Positions 33,852 through 43,917 of a DNA stretch of 53,511 nucleotides are shown here, piece after piece. Origin of the DNA: Akkermansiaceae bacterium (GTDB taxonomy: Bacteria; Verrucomicrobiota; Verrucomicrobiia; Verrucomicrobiales; Akkermansiaceae); the NCBI GenBank assembly GCA_903919975.1, contig CAIXKE010000022.1, forward strand, positions 1 through 53,511, written 5' to 3'. The notes under the pieces are model-generated. The model made no database searches, was not told where the DNA came from, and saw only the letters and a program-made list of their open reading frames with translations. Each line of letters starts with the position of its first letter. The stretch's first letter is position 1. A program made the translations under genes and the position numbers.

Positions 33852-34103
33852 ATGAACATTTCACCCACACCACCCGCCAGAGTGATACGCCAGCAGAAAT
33901 GCCCGGTTTGCTCGCGCTCCTTTGCTATCTGCCGCACCGATCTTCTACGGCCTGACATCGTGTTTCCCGGATGCTATCCGGCAGAATGTCCGGATTGCAT
34001 GGACTACCAACTTGCCGAACTCCCCGAGCTTGCGCGGACCATGAAACATCACCGCGCCCGCATGCATGAAATCGCCATTCAATTCCACGCCGCTTGCGGT
34101 TGA
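33852..34103 (+). CDS. Small protein with zinc-cluster cysteines
   Basis: An 83-residue protein. Cysteines are arranged CPVC...C...CYPAECPDC (residues about 17-50), giving a probable zinc site, followed by a helical tail (ELARTMKHHRARMHEIAIQF). It lies between the SSB-like and terminase-small-subunit-like genes. Function unknown; zinc-ribbon proteins in such positions often bind nucleic acid or another protein. Confidence 0.6.
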   Translation: MNISPTPPARVIRQQKCPVCSRSFAICRTDLLRPDIVFPGCYPAECPDCMDYQLAELPELARTMKHHRARMHEIAIQFHAACG

Positions 34104-34127
34104 TCCATCACCCAGCCCACCACCATC

Positions 34128-34598
34128 ATGAATGCTAACAGCAAACTATTGACCCCGAGACAAAAGGCTTTCGCCGATCTTGTCATTACCGGAAAACACG
34201 CAGGCCCCGCATGGACCGCCGCGGGCTATCAGGCCAGCGGCAACGCCGCCGGTGCCCAGGCATCCAAGGCGCTGAAGAATCCCAAGATCAAAGCTTATAT
34301 CAAAGCGGAGCGCGCCAGACTGGAAAAAGCGGGAGAATTCGAACGCTCCAACCTGGTCGATTACCTTGTGAAAGTCATTCGAACACCAGTCGGGCAATTG
34401 GATGGAGGAAGCCCGCTTGTGCAGGAATACACCCTCGAAGAGAGCGAAACCGGAACCCGAACGAAGGTAAAGATGGCCAACAAACTTCAGGCCGCAAAGC
34501 AACTCGCCGACATCATGGGTTGGTGCAAACCCCAAGAGGTCAAAGTGGATTTATCCGAAAAGCTTTCCGAGATCATCGCGCGCGTTCGCCGCTCATAA
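34128..34598 (+). CDS. terS: Phage terminase small subunit-like protein
   Basis: A 156-residue protein. The N-terminus (LLTPRQKAFADLVITGKHAGPAWTAAGYQA) has the pattern of the HTH DNA-recognition domain of TerS proteins: an LTxRQxxFA start and an AAGY helix, then ASKALKNPKIKAYIKAERARL. The middle is the helical oligomerisation part, and the C-terminus (QAAKQLADIMGWCKPQEVKV) is also family-like. TerS picks the DNA to be packaged. There is no large subunit gene next to it, which is very unusual for a phage but typical of satellites that retarget a helper's packaging motor. Confidence 0.72.
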   Translation: MNANSKLLTPRQKAFADLVITGKHAGPAWTAAGYQASGNAAGAQASKALKNPKIKAYIKAERARLEKAGEFERSNLVDYLVKVIRTPVGQLDGGSPLVQEYTLEESETGTRTKVKMANKLQAAKQLADIMGWCKPQEVKVDLSEKLSEIIARVRRS

Positions 34599-34638
34599 AA
34601 AACCGTTAGACAATAACCAACCAGAAAACAACCACATC

Positions 34639-36159
34639 ATGATTCCACCCACACGCTACATTGACGCCGGCCCCGGCGTAGCCCTCGCCAACCCACAAGC
34701 CTCCATGGCACAAGGGCAAGCAAATGCCCGCATGGGCGCGACCATTGCCGCCATTGGCGCAAAGGGATTCGAAGTCGCCGAGAAGGTCCGCAAGATGGAT
34801 GAAGGCGCGAAGATCGCCGAATTCATGCGCCAGAACGATGAACAGGCCGAGAACTTTTCCAATAGCTTGATGCTCCGCCACGACACCGAGAAATGGCCAA
34901 GCGATTGGAATTCCAAAACATCCACCATGCGCGATTCACTTTCCGAACTTGGCTTGTCACCAGAGGGCCGGGCAAGGGCTGAAATGGAATTGGCCGATTG
35001 GACCTCGAAGCGCGCGATTGAATTCGAAGGCCGAGCAGCTATCAAGACCGTGGGAATGGCCCGCGCGAAATACACCAACACGGCAGAATATCATTTCGGG
35101 CGCGGTGAATTGGAAAAGGGCCGGGAAACACTGCGGGCCGGGGCGGAAGTCGGTGTTTTCAATCCGGTGGAACTGGAAGAAGGCCTTCGCATGGGCGACC
35201 AGATCGACGCCAAGGTTTTGCTTGATGAGGACATCAAGGCCAATCCGTTGGCAGCACTCGCCCGACTGGAAAGCGGCGAGTTTCTCGAAAACAACCCCGG
35301 CGCAGACCTTGACCTTGTGGCCCGTGGCAAGCGCCAGGCACAGGCGAAATTTCAAGAATACCGCGCCGGTGAAATGGACACGCTGGAAGGCAAATTGAAT
35401 GCCGACGACTTGAAGGCGAGCGACATCAAGGCCGCCCGCTTTCTCACCGACGAGGACCGCGCCGACTTGGCCGGCGCAATGGCACAGAAAGCCCCGCCAT
35501 CCAATGAGCAGCACGCCAAGGCGTGGGAACCGCTCGCACTTCTCCGCGAAGCGCGCACCGATCCGAGAATAACACCGGAGGCGTATCGAACCATTTGGAA
35601 CGAAACGCGCGGAATCGTTTTGCGTGGAATCGCGCCACGCTGGCAAGGGGACATCAAAAAGGAATTGTCCTATCTGTCACCCGCCGGGCGCTCGCCAGAC
35701 GGCGGAGGCCTTGCAGGAGGTTACACGATGGCCGACCTCGAAGCCGAGGGCCGCGCCATTGCTTTCAGGGCGCGCGATGCCGGATTGTTTGGCACCATTG
35801 CCGAGGACGCCAAACCCGCCGACCGGGAAAAGGCATTTCGCAAGGCCGAGGACGTGCGCCTTGAAGTGAAACGTTGGCTTTCCACCCAGCGCGAAACAAC
35901 CCCGGAGAAGGTCCGCGAATACACCGACAACTTGATTTCAGGCGACCGGGTGAAGAGCACGGCGCGCGAACTGCAATCGTTTGTGCCCGGCACTGGCCAG
36001 AGCCTCCGCAGCAAGCCCGCCCCCGCCATTCCTACCTTACCGCCGAAGAAGTCCGCAAGAGACAAGGCCAACCCTGACCCGCTGGAAATTCCGCCCGGTG
36101 ATTCAAGCGCCACCGACGCACTACTTCCCGCCCGCCGCCTCGAATCCTTCATCAAATAA
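34639..36159 (+). CDS. Ejection/internal-virion-protein-like element protein
   Basis: A 506-residue, largely helical protein without a signal peptide. It begins MIPPTRYIDAGPGVALANPQ and has long amphipathic helices; RGELEKGRETLRAGAEVGVFN recalls a unit common in podophage internal proteins. The order, a helical protein of this size upstream of a giant protein, is that of genes for proteins carried inside the capsid and injected with DNA. The tail (LPPKKSARDKANPDPLEIPP) is proline-rich. I see no enzyme motif. The assignment is by resemblance and context. Confidence 0.6.
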   Translation: MIPPTRYIDAGPGVALANPQASMAQGQANARMGATIAAIGAKGFEVAEKVRKMDEGAKIAEFMRQNDEQAENFSNSLMLRHDTEKWPSDWNSKTSTMRDSLSELGLSPEGRARAEMELADWTSKRAIEFEGRAAIKTVGMARAKYTNTAEYHFGRGELEKGRETLRAGAEVGVFNPVELEEGLRMGDQIDAKVLLDEDIKANPLAALARLESGEFLENNPGADLDLVARGKRQAQAKFQEYRAGEMDTLEGKLNADDLKASDIKAARFLTDEDRADLAGAMAQKAPPSNEQHAKAWEPLALLREARTDPRITPEAYRTIWNETRGIVLRGIAPRWQGDIKKELSYLSPAGRSPDGGGLAGGYTMADLEAEGRAIAFRARDAGLFGTIAEDAKPADREKAFRKAEDVRLEVKRWLSTQRETTPEKVREYTDNLISGDRVKSTARELQSFVPGTGQSLRSKPAPAIPTLPPKKSARDKANPDPLEIPPGDSSATDALLPARRLESFIK

Positions 36160-36163
36160 TCTC

Positions 36164-39100
36164 ATGACAACCGACACCCTCACACTTTCGCCACCAGCTG
36201 CACCCTTCACCGTTGCAGATATTCCATTGGTTGGCCCACCCGCCCAGCAAGAGCCACAAGCGACGCCGCGCCCACCGGCCGCCGCTGTCAGCGACCGCGC
36301 CGAGCTGGCCGTTGAAACCGCGCGCCAGACCGGCGGCACCTTGGATCCTGACCACTGGACCACGCCACGCGGCGAGCGCCTGACCACGTTCTTGAACACG
36401 GAACCCGACCAGGAGCGGATTGATTCCTACGCTTACGAATGGTTGCAGACTGGCACCGAGGCCGAAGCCAAGGGACAAGGCGGAGGCATCCACGAAGAAT
36501 TCCGCGAAGGACTCCGCCAATATGCCGACTTCCGCAAAGCCCGTGGCGAAGAACCTTTTGCTTACCTCAAGAAGGCCACGGGCCGCGCCGAGGACCGCGC
36601 CACCCGTCAACAAGTCCCATTTTTCCAAAAACTTTTCAGCGCCCCGGAGAAGATGGCCGAGGCCTTGCCCGAGGACCAACGCGCGAGCTTCGAAGAACGC
36701 TTTGCCGCCTCGCTTGATCCGACCGGAGAGAAGCACAAGACCGCCGGCGTAATGTTGGTTTCCGCCATGACCGGCAAGCCCGCCGATCAAGTGGCCGACC
36801 TCTGGCCACAATACCGCGAAGCCTACGGCCGCGACGTGCTCAAGGTTTCCGGCAAGCTGGATGATGGCATTTTCTACCAAGCCGCCGGGAAGGCATTCGA
36901 GAAAGAAGCCAAAGACGATGAGACCGCCCGCCGCATCGCACAGGAAGCGCAGCGCGCCGCTATCCAAGGCCGCCCCTTGTCCTATGCCATCGAACAGGGC
37001 AAGGCCACCACGGGCGAAGACTGGAAGAAATTCGCGCCAGCCGCCCGCGCGGGATATGCCGGCATTCTCTCCGACTTTTCCGACAGTGAAATCAAAGCAG
37101 GCCGCGCGCTATTCGAGGCCGTGGCAGACATGGAGGGAAAAACCGTCGAAGACATCGCCCAGGGTGACGGCAAGAAAGCTGCACACGTGCTCGCGCTCGA
37201 ATCCTACGGCGCGGCCGACCAAGCCACCCGTGACCGCATCATGGGCTTGATCGCCTTGCAGGCACAGGCCGAGGGCGAGGACATCCAGAATTATTTCAAA
37301 CGCCTTGGAGCGGCCGCCACGTCCGGCATGGACATGCTCACCACTGGCACCGGCACGCTTTCAGCGCGTGGCAACGTGACCCTGTTCGAGGAAATCGCCG
37401 CCAAAGAAACCGACCCAGCGGAAAAGGCCCGCATGCAAACCGAAATCAACCGCATGAAGGGAACCGCCACCTTTGCGCAGGACATCCAGACCGCAGGCGT
37501 GAAAGTCCGCCGCTACCTTGACGACAAGCGGGAAGGCTTTTGGGATACGGCGGGAGATTGGGGAGTCATGGCCGCCGAATCCTTGCCACTCATGGCCGGG
37601 GCCGCGCTGCCGTATGGCGCAGGCTTGCCCGCGGTTGTCGCCGCTTATGGCGAACGCAATTTTTCCCAACTCCGCCGCGAACAACCCGACGCCGACCCGG
37701 ACACACTGGCCGCCATTGCCTACACCGCCGCACCGATCGAGGCCGGCATTGACCGCTTGCAGGTGTTCACGCTTGGCGCGCGCCTGCCAAAGCTCAACGC
37801 AAAGCTTCTTGCTTACGGCAAGCCGGGAGCGGTTGCCACAGGGCTTGCGCGCATTGCCACCGTCACCGCAGCGGAAACCGTGCAGGAAGTCGGCCAAGAC
37901 CTGACACGCCCAGTGATTCAGGAACTCGCCGCCGTGCTCAACGAGGAAATCAAAGGCCCGAATTGGGACACCGTTCTTGCCGACGAAGCCGCCGCCCTTG
38001 GCGACGTGGCCGGCGTGTCCCTCATTTTCGGAATCGTTGGCGGCACCGGCTCGACCATCGCCGATTATGTCCGCGCGCCACGCCTTGCAGAGGCTTTGCA
38101 GGACCGCGACGGACTCGCCCTTGCCGGATACAGCGCGGAGACCATCGAGGAAGTGGCCACGCTTGCCGCTGAAAATCCAGCCGCCGCAGCGGAGACGCTT
38201 AAAGCCGCGCAGATTGAAACGCCCAAGGAAGAGCGCCGCGAGAATTCACAGGCCGCGCGCGAGCGCATCGAAGCCGAGGCCGCCGAAGCCACCGGCAATC
38301 AGGAAGCCGGTTTGCCCACCATGGAGAAACAACCGGACGGCAAGATTCAAGTGAGCTTCCCCGACGCACCCGCCGCGCTATACGACGATCAAGAGCAGGC
38401 GCTTGAAGCCGTGCGCGAATGGGAGCAAACCGCCGAGGTGGACACCACGCGCGCCGTGCGCGAATACATCGACTATCTCACCGACTATCACGCCAGCAAT
38501 CCAGAGGCCTCATTCACCGGCCGCCAAACGAACGCCGACCCGACGCTTGAAACATGGGCAGGCGACAACAAGCAGCGCATTGCCAAGGCCAACGCCCGCG
38601 TTGACATCCTCATGCGCCAGGCAGGAACGGACATGGGCATTGAACGCCCGCTTCTCTCCGACGTGCCGATTCTTGGAACCTCGCGCAACATCCGCGCCGG
38701 AGCCATCACGCGCATGGTTGCGGAAATCAACCGCACAGGCACGCCGTTGACCGTGATCGAAGAAGCCGCCGAAGGTGTCGGCAAGTGGTTGATGGCCGAT
38801 GGAAAGGTTTCCGAATCAAAGTTGATTGGCTGGATCCGCAACACCGAGCAGCAGACCAAGACCAAGATCCTTGCCGACGACATCGCCAACATGCCCGAGG
38901 TGGAACGCGCGCAGGAAATCGCCGAGGCCTTTTCTTTCATCGCCACTAACAACGCCGCCGGAAAGATTCAGGACAGCGCCTTGCCGTCGCCAGTGAAGAA
39001 CTTCTTTCGCGCGTTCAAGGAAGTGATTGCTTCCGCGCTTCGCATTGCCGCCGACTTCGCCCGCCTCCGCGCCGAGGGCAAGATTGATTCCGAATTCGGC

Positions 39101-42100
39101 TATTGGCTCGACGTGGCCGCCGGACTGAACCCGGAATTCCAGATGGAGAACCTAACCAAGCAGATGGAGGCCGAGCAGCTCGCCGAATCCATGCAGGGAT
39201 TCACGGAGATTCAGGAAGCCTTGAAGGGCAAGATTCCACACCCGGACACGCTCAGGGCTTCAGGCGACCCGCTCGCCGGTGAAGTGGCGCGCTTGCTCGA
39301 AGGCATGATGAACAACCCGGAGAACGGCGCGAACAAAGCCGCCCGCACCCGCAAAATGAACGAATTCTTTTTGCCCAAGGGACAAATGCCCAGCCTGGAT
39401 GAATTCCGCCGCACTCTCAACGAACAGGGCTTTGATTTCCAGACCCCGGCGGAAATGATCGAAGCCGCCGATTTGTCGATCAATTACGGACGCAAGATCT
39501 TTGGCACCATCGCGACCAACCCGGAAAGCATGGAAGACCTCGACGCATGGGAACCCACTTTTTCCGTGGCACTCCGCCGCGTGGCACCCGTGGACTATCC
39601 GGCCACCGCGCGCGAGTTGATCGGCCTGACCAACGTTCACAGCCTCACCCACGCCTTGCTAGAACCCGGCGGCGCATTGGTCCCGCTGGATGAATCGAAA
39701 CCCTCGCCCATGATGGTTTCCCCAGCATACAAGGCCGCCAAGCGTGGCGGCGACCAGCAAGCCGCATGGGACATTGCCGGGAAGTTCATCACCGCGCCCA
39801 AGATCAAGGCGCTTGTGGAAGCACTGGCAGGAAGACAACCCGTGTTCGTGCCAGTCACCCAGGCGGAAAGCGACCGCGTGAACATGCTACCACTGGCCGC
39901 CGCCTATCGCTTGCAATCGCTCATCGGCGGCCGCGTTGAAGAATCGATTCACATTCCCAACAAGCGCACCGGCAACACCGGAGCCGACGCGGTTTCCCGC
40001 ATGTCCAAGGCGGATGAATTCACCGGCACCGTGACCGCCGCCGAGGGCGAAGCCGTGATTCTGGTTGATGATACCTTTACCACCAGCAACACCCTAACCG
40101 GGCTTTTCGATTACGTCGCAGCACTTGGCACCATGCCGCAGGCGCTCTTTGCCATCGCATCCGGGAGATATTCCAAAGCCATCACCGCCACGCCCGCAAA
40201 GATGCAGGCGGCCCTTGACAAGGCCGGCGTTTCAGCGGACCAATTCACCCGTGCAATCGGATTCCCCATCGAACGCTTCACCGGCGCAGAACTCCACGCT
40301 TACACCCTCAACGGACAAAGCGGGCTTGCAGGATTCCGCCGCCGATTCGGTCTTGAATCAGGCCAAGGAAGCACACCAATGGTTTCGCGACCAGATCGCC
40401 AAGGAGAAGCCACAGCCGACCAAGTAAGCCCGGCGGCACCCAGCACGCAGCAAGGGGAAACCTTTGCCATCACGCTTCGCACCGACCCATTGCTTGCTGC
40501 CATCGAGGCGCAAATCAAGTCACCGGAGAAGAAGGCCGCCGTTTATCAAAAGATGAAGCCGCGCGTGGCCGCCGTGAAGCGCCGCTATGATGACCGCCGC
40601 TTGCGCGGTGAATTCGACAATGACGCCGGCGACATCGACCGCGCCCGCTTTGAACAAATCCGTGACATCGCCATTCTCGAAGCCATCGGCAAAGCACTGC
40701 CGCCCGACATCCGCGGGAAGATTGTTGGCAGCTTCCGCAAGGTGGCAGACCTCAAGACCAGCAAGGCCCGCGCCGCTTACATGGTGGCACTGATTCCGCG
40801 CATCGAGCGCGCGCTTGAAGCTGGCTTGCAAAAGCATTACCGCGCCGCCATCCGCCGCGAATTCGACCGCGCCGCCGTGAACGTGTCTGAGTCCCGCACC
40901 CGTGGCGGCAAGATTGGCGCAGTGGCACACGCCATCATTGAACAGGCACGGCAGGCCATGAGATTGAAACCCGAGCAAGCCGACGCCACCGCCGACAAGC
41001 TACGCGATGAACTGGAAACCGCGCCATCACTCACGCCCGAACGGCTGGAAGAACTCGACGGCAAAATTGCCGCGCTCGAGCTTTTCCAAGATTTCGAGAA
41101 CGCGGACAGCGCACGCATGGAAGAAGGCTTGAAGCTACTCCACGACGTGCGCACCGAAGGCCGCAAGGAATGGCTCACCATCCTTGCGGGCCGCCGTGAC
41201 TTGCGCATGCACCGCGTGGCCACCTTCCGCAGTGGCTTGAACCTCGACCGCCCGATTGACTTTGCGGAGCGCCCCAACGCCATTGCAGCAGGCGAAAAGC
41301 TGGCCGCCCGCCTGAACGAGGGATTCATGGAATGGATGCTTTCCAATTCGCAGAAACTCCGCCGCCTTGGCGAACTCACCACCGACCCCGTTGTCATTGC
41401 CACGGTGGAAACCCTGGAAGGCGATTTCCTCGAAGCCGAGCTTGCAGAATCCGACATGAACCGCGCCGACAATCAGGCGCTTGCCCATGCCATGCGTTCC
41501 ATTTTTGGAGTGAACACAGAATACGCCGTGGCCAAGAAACTTGCCGACCTCACCGCCAGAACCGGAGAAATCCCCGTTTCAAAAGTGGAAGGATTCAAAG
41601 AGCAGGAAATCCCCGTTCCCAAGCAGATCGTTGAAGCCATCATTCGCGGCGAGGTGAACGGCTTCACCGACGCCAAGGGCAACCGCATCGAATTGGACGC
41701 TTACGACGTGGCCGCGCTGGATGCCGCATGGGAGAAGTTCACCGAAATGGAAGACACCGACCAGAACCGCCGCCGGATTGTCACCTTCACGCGCAGAGTT
41801 TCGAAAGGCGAACGCAAGACACTTGGCAAGTTGAACCAGCTCGAAGCCTTGCAAATCCTCCTCACGATGAACCAGCCCGACCAAGGAACGAAGATGGAGG
41901 CGCTAGGCTTCGATGAAACCACCCGTACCGAGTTGGAAGCATTCTTGAAACCCGAGGTGAAAGCCCTTGGCGCGTGGATGGTGGACTACCTGAAAGCCGA
42001 TCAAGGCACCGTGGACGCAATCCACCGCGCGGAAAAAGGCGTGGGGCTTGGCCTGGTCGAAAATTATTTCCCGATCCGCAACGATGTTTCCCGCGCCGAT

Positions 42101-43816
42101 TCCGGCGGGCTAACGCTCAACGGCCAGTCGCAGCAGCAAGGCGGCCGATCCGTGGCCTTCATCAAGGAACGCGTCACCAACTACGCGAACCCCGCCGTTG
42201 TGAACGCTCTCGCCGTGTTCCTTGCCCACCGCGCGCAGGCGAATTTCTGGAAGTCGCACGTCGCACCCTTGCGCGAATGGGCCGGCGTGATCCGTGACGA
42301 TGGCTTTGCCGCCGCCGTGAAAACCCGCATGGGCGCGACCTATTATAAAAGCCTTGCCCGCACGCTCGAACGCATCGAAACCGGCGGTTCACTCAACGCC
42401 AAAGGCCTTGCCGAGTTTGAAGTAGCCATGAAGGGGCTTTTGAAAACCTTCGCACTTGGAACGCTTGGCATGCGCATGCGCACCATTTTAGTGAACGCCA
42501 CCGCCTCCATGAACGTTCTGTTCGAAATCCCGGCCGACAAGCTCATCAAAGGAGCCTTGCAGGTTGCCAAACGCCCCGAGGCATTCAAGGACGCTTGGAA
42601 TTCGCCACCCATCCGCCGCCGACTGGAAGAGGGCGCGACATTCGAGGCGAAGATTGCCAAGGCCTCCGGTCCGTCAAAATATCCTCTGATGGCGGTCCTT
42701 AATTCGGCCGCCGAAAAGGGCATGTTTCCCATTAACCTGGTGGACACCACCGCAAACCTGATCGGGGCCGCCGCAGTATGGGAAGACACCCGCGCAGCAG
42801 CCATTCGCGCCGGCGTGGATCCAGACACCGCCAAAGGCCTTGCGGATTCCAAAGTGGAACGCCTGCTTCTCCGCGCCGCACAGCCGACGCTTCGCCTTGC
42901 GCGATCCGAATTCGAACAGCGCGTTCTTGATAACCCGCTTTCCGCATTCTTTGCCCTGTTCGTCAGCGAGCAGCGTAAAAATCTGGCCATCACTTACATG
43001 GCCGTTCGAGAACTCGCCACCGGCAAGGGCTCCTATGGAAAGCCCATGGCAGCCCAACAAGCATTTGTCGGAACCGTTGTTTATATCGCCCTGACCCATG
43101 TTGGCCTTGCTCTCTACGATGGCTTTGCAAAAGCTAAAGACGACGAGGAAGATGAATTTTTTGCTCGCTGGTGGAATCGCCTCACTGATGCCAAGGCATG
43201 GGGTTACACCCTGGCAACTTCCCACCTTCGCGGCGTGCCGGTATTCGGCCAAGCGTGGGACGCTATGATGGCAACGGCATTCGACCAGCCGGTTTTCGAC
43301 AAGTCGCCGAATCCACTTCTCAAACTGACCACCATTCCCGGCAACGTGGACGATCTTTTCAGCGGCACCACCGAAGAGCAGACCAAGGCCGCAACCCGGA
43401 TTGTGCAAACCCTAGGCACCATCATTCCCGGCGGCAGCGTGGCCGCCCAGGCCGCGAACGTGGCCGACTTCGCGCAAAGCCTCGCCACCTCGAACGGCGT
43501 TTCATTCTCCGACGAGGACCGCGCCCGCCGCATCAAGGCCCGCTTCACGAAATACAAGGGCGAACTCGACACCATCCACGGCAAGACCCAGCAGCCCACC
43601 GGCAAGAAGGGCAAGGACGGGAAGCCAGCCACGAAGGCGGACCCAAAGATTCAGGCCGCCAAATGGGCAGCCATGACCGACCGCCTACGCGCCGACCTCG
43701 CGCCCGCTTCGCCGGAACTCCGCGCCATCGTGCTTGAATCGATCCAAGCGCCCGAGGAAGTGAAGCAGCGCGTTGCCAAGAAATTCAAAACCACCGCCCC
43801 CACCCCAGCACCATGA
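36164..43816 (+). CDS. Giant polyvalent protein with phosphoribosyltransferase domain
   Basis: A 2550-residue frame; the same frame is open upstream, and the start 4 bp after the previous stop is taken. Residues about 460-640 are glycine/alanine-rich and hydrophobic. Near 860-960 a region resembles the segment after zincin peptidases of such proteins, but no HExxH is seen. Residues about 1180-1390 are a PRTase: SPAYKAAKRGGDQ, then ILVDDTFTTSNT (PRPP-loop, about 1299-1310). A long helical part follows with YFPIRNDVSR near 1968, a hydrophobic helix near 2303-2322 (VYIALTHVGLALY) and a Lys-rich tail. Such proteins are described in phages and conjugative elements as injected multi-domain effectors. 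The PRPP target is unknown. Confidence 0.8.
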   Translation: MTTDTLTLSPPAAPFTVADIPLVGPPAQQEPQATPRPPAAAVSDRAELAVETARQTGGTLDPDHWTTPRGERLTTFLNTEPDQERIDSYAYEWLQTGTEAEAKGQGGGIHEEFREGLRQYADFRKARGEEPFAYLKKATGRAEDRATRQQVPFFQKLFSAPEKMAEALPEDQRASFEERFAASLDPTGEKHKTAGVMLVSAMTGKPADQVADLWPQYREAYGRDVLKVSGKLDDGIFYQAAGKAFEKEAKDDETARRIAQEAQRAAIQGRPLSYAIEQGKATTGEDWKKFAPAARAGYAGILSDFSDSEIKAGRALFEAVADMEGKTVEDIAQGDGKKAAHVLALESYGAADQATRDRIMGLIALQAQAEGEDIQNYFKRLGAAATSGMDMLTTGTGTLSARGNVTLFEEIAAKETDPAEKARMQTEINRMKGTATFAQDIQTAGVKVRRYLDDKREGFWDTAGDWGVMAAESLPLMAGAALPYGAGLPAVVAAYGERNFSQLRREQPDADPDTLAAIAYTAAPIEAGIDRLQVFTLGARLPKLNAKLLAYGKPGAVATGLARIATVTAAETVQEVGQDLTRPVIQELAAVLNEEIKGPNWDTVLADEAAALGDVAGVSLIFGIVGGTGSTIADYVRAPRLAEALQDRDGLALAGYSAETIEEVATLAAENPAAAAETLKAAQIETPKEERRENSQAARERIEAEAAEATGNQEAGLPTMEKQPDGKIQVSFPDAPAALYDDQEQALEAVREWEQTAEVDTTRAVREYIDYLTDYHASNPEASFTGRQTNADPTLETWAGDNKQRIAKANARVDILMRQAGTDMGIERPLLSDVPILGTSRNIRAGAITRMVAEINRTGTPLTVIEEAAEGVGKWLMADGKVSESKLIGWIRNTEQQTKTKILADDIANMPEVERAQEIAEAFSFIATNNAAGKIQDSALPSPVKNFFRAFKEVIASALRIAADFARLRAEGKIDSEFGYWLDVAAGLNPEFQMENLTKQMEAEQLAESMQGFTEIQEALKGKIPHPDTLRASGDPLAGEVARLLEGMMNNPENGANKAARTRKMNEFFLPKGQMPSLDEFRRTLNEQGFDFQTPAEMIEAADLSINYGRKIFGTIATNPESMEDLDAWEPTFSVALRRVAPVDYPATARELIGLTNVHSLTHALLEPGGALVPLDESKPSPMMVSPAYKAAKRGGDQQAAWDIAGKFITAPKIKALVEALAGRQPVFVPVTQAESDRVNMLPLAAAYRLQSLIGGRVEESIHIPNKRTGNTGADAVSRMSKADEFTGTVTAAEGEAVILVDDTFTTSNTLTGLFDYVAALGTMPQALFAIASGRYSKAITATPAKMQAALDKAGVSADQFTRAIGFPIERFTGAELHAYTLNGQSGLAGFRRRFGLESGQGSTPMVSRPDRQGEATADQVSPAAPSTQQGETFAITLRTDPLLAAIEAQIKSPEKKAAVYQKMKPRVAAVKRRYDDRRLRGEFDNDAGDIDRARFEQIRDIAILEAIGKALPPDIRGKIVGSFRKVADLKTSKARAAYMVALIPRIERALEAGLQKHYRAAIRREFDRAAVNVSESRTRGGKIGAVAHAIIEQARQAMRLKPEQADATADKLRDELETAPSLTPERLEELDGKIAALELFQDFENADSARMEEGLKLLHDVRTEGRKEWLTILAGRRDLRMHRVATFRSGLNLDRPIDFAERPNAIAAGEKLAARLNEGFMEWMLSNSQKLRRLGELTTDPVVIATVETLEGDFLEAELAESDMNRADNQALAHAMRSIFGVNTEYAVAKKLADLTARTGEIPVSKVEGFKEQEIPVPKQIVEAIIRGEVNGFTDAKGNRIELDAYDVAALDAAWEKFTEMEDTDQNRRRIVTFTRRVSKGERKTLGKLNQLEALQILLTMNQPDQGTKMEALGFDETTRTELEAFLKPEVKALGAWMVDYLKADQGTVDAIHRAEKGVGLGLVENYFPIRNDVSRADSGGLTLNGQSQQQGGRSVAFIKERVTNYANPAVVNALAVFLAHRAQANFWKSHVAPLREWAGVIRDDGFAAAVKTRMGATYYKSLARTLERIETGGSLNAKGLAEFEVAMKGLLKTFALGTLGMRMRTILVNATASMNVLFEIPADKLIKGALQVAKRPEAFKDAWNSPPIRRRLEEGATFEAKIAKASGPSKYPLMAVLNSAAEKGMFPINLVDTTANLIGAAAVWEDTRAAAIRAGVDPDTAKGLADSKVERLLLRAAQPTLRLARSEFEQRVLDNPLSAFFALFVSEQRKNLAITYMAVRELATGKGSYGKPMAAQQAFVGTVVYIALTHVGLALYDGFAKAKDDEEDEFFARWWNRLTDAKAWGYTLATSHLRGVPVFGQAWDAMMATAFDQPVFDKSPNPLLKLTTIPGNVDDLFSGTTEEQTKAATRIVQTLGTIIPGGSVAAQAANVADFAQSLATSNGVSFSDEDRARRIKARFTKYKGELDTIHGKTQQPTGKKGKDGKPATKADPKIQAAKWAAMTDRLRADLAPASPELRAIVLESIQAPEEVKQRVAKKFKTTAPTPAP

Positions 43817-43869
43817 ACCGCCAGAATCGGCCGCTGAAACCTTAGCATTCTTTAACAAATGGCCACGCG

Positions 43870-43887
43870 AAAACCTTTGGGTTTTTC
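43870..43887 (+). terminator. Weak intrinsic terminator after the giant gene
   Basis: AAAACC-TTTG-GGTTTT with a following TC gives a 6-bp stem and short T tail, 54 bp downstream of the giant gene's stop. It would end the long replication-to-polyvalent operon. The T-run is short, so termination may be partial. Confidence 0.45.
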
Positions 43888-43917
43888 AACATTTTGCTAA
43901 CCAAATTACCGTTCATG

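Noticed and set aside
38740..38800. Zinc metallopeptidase active site in the giant protein
   Set aside because: The segment VIEEAAEGVGKWL resembles the place of an HExxH motif, but both histidines are absent, so no peptidase activity is claimed.
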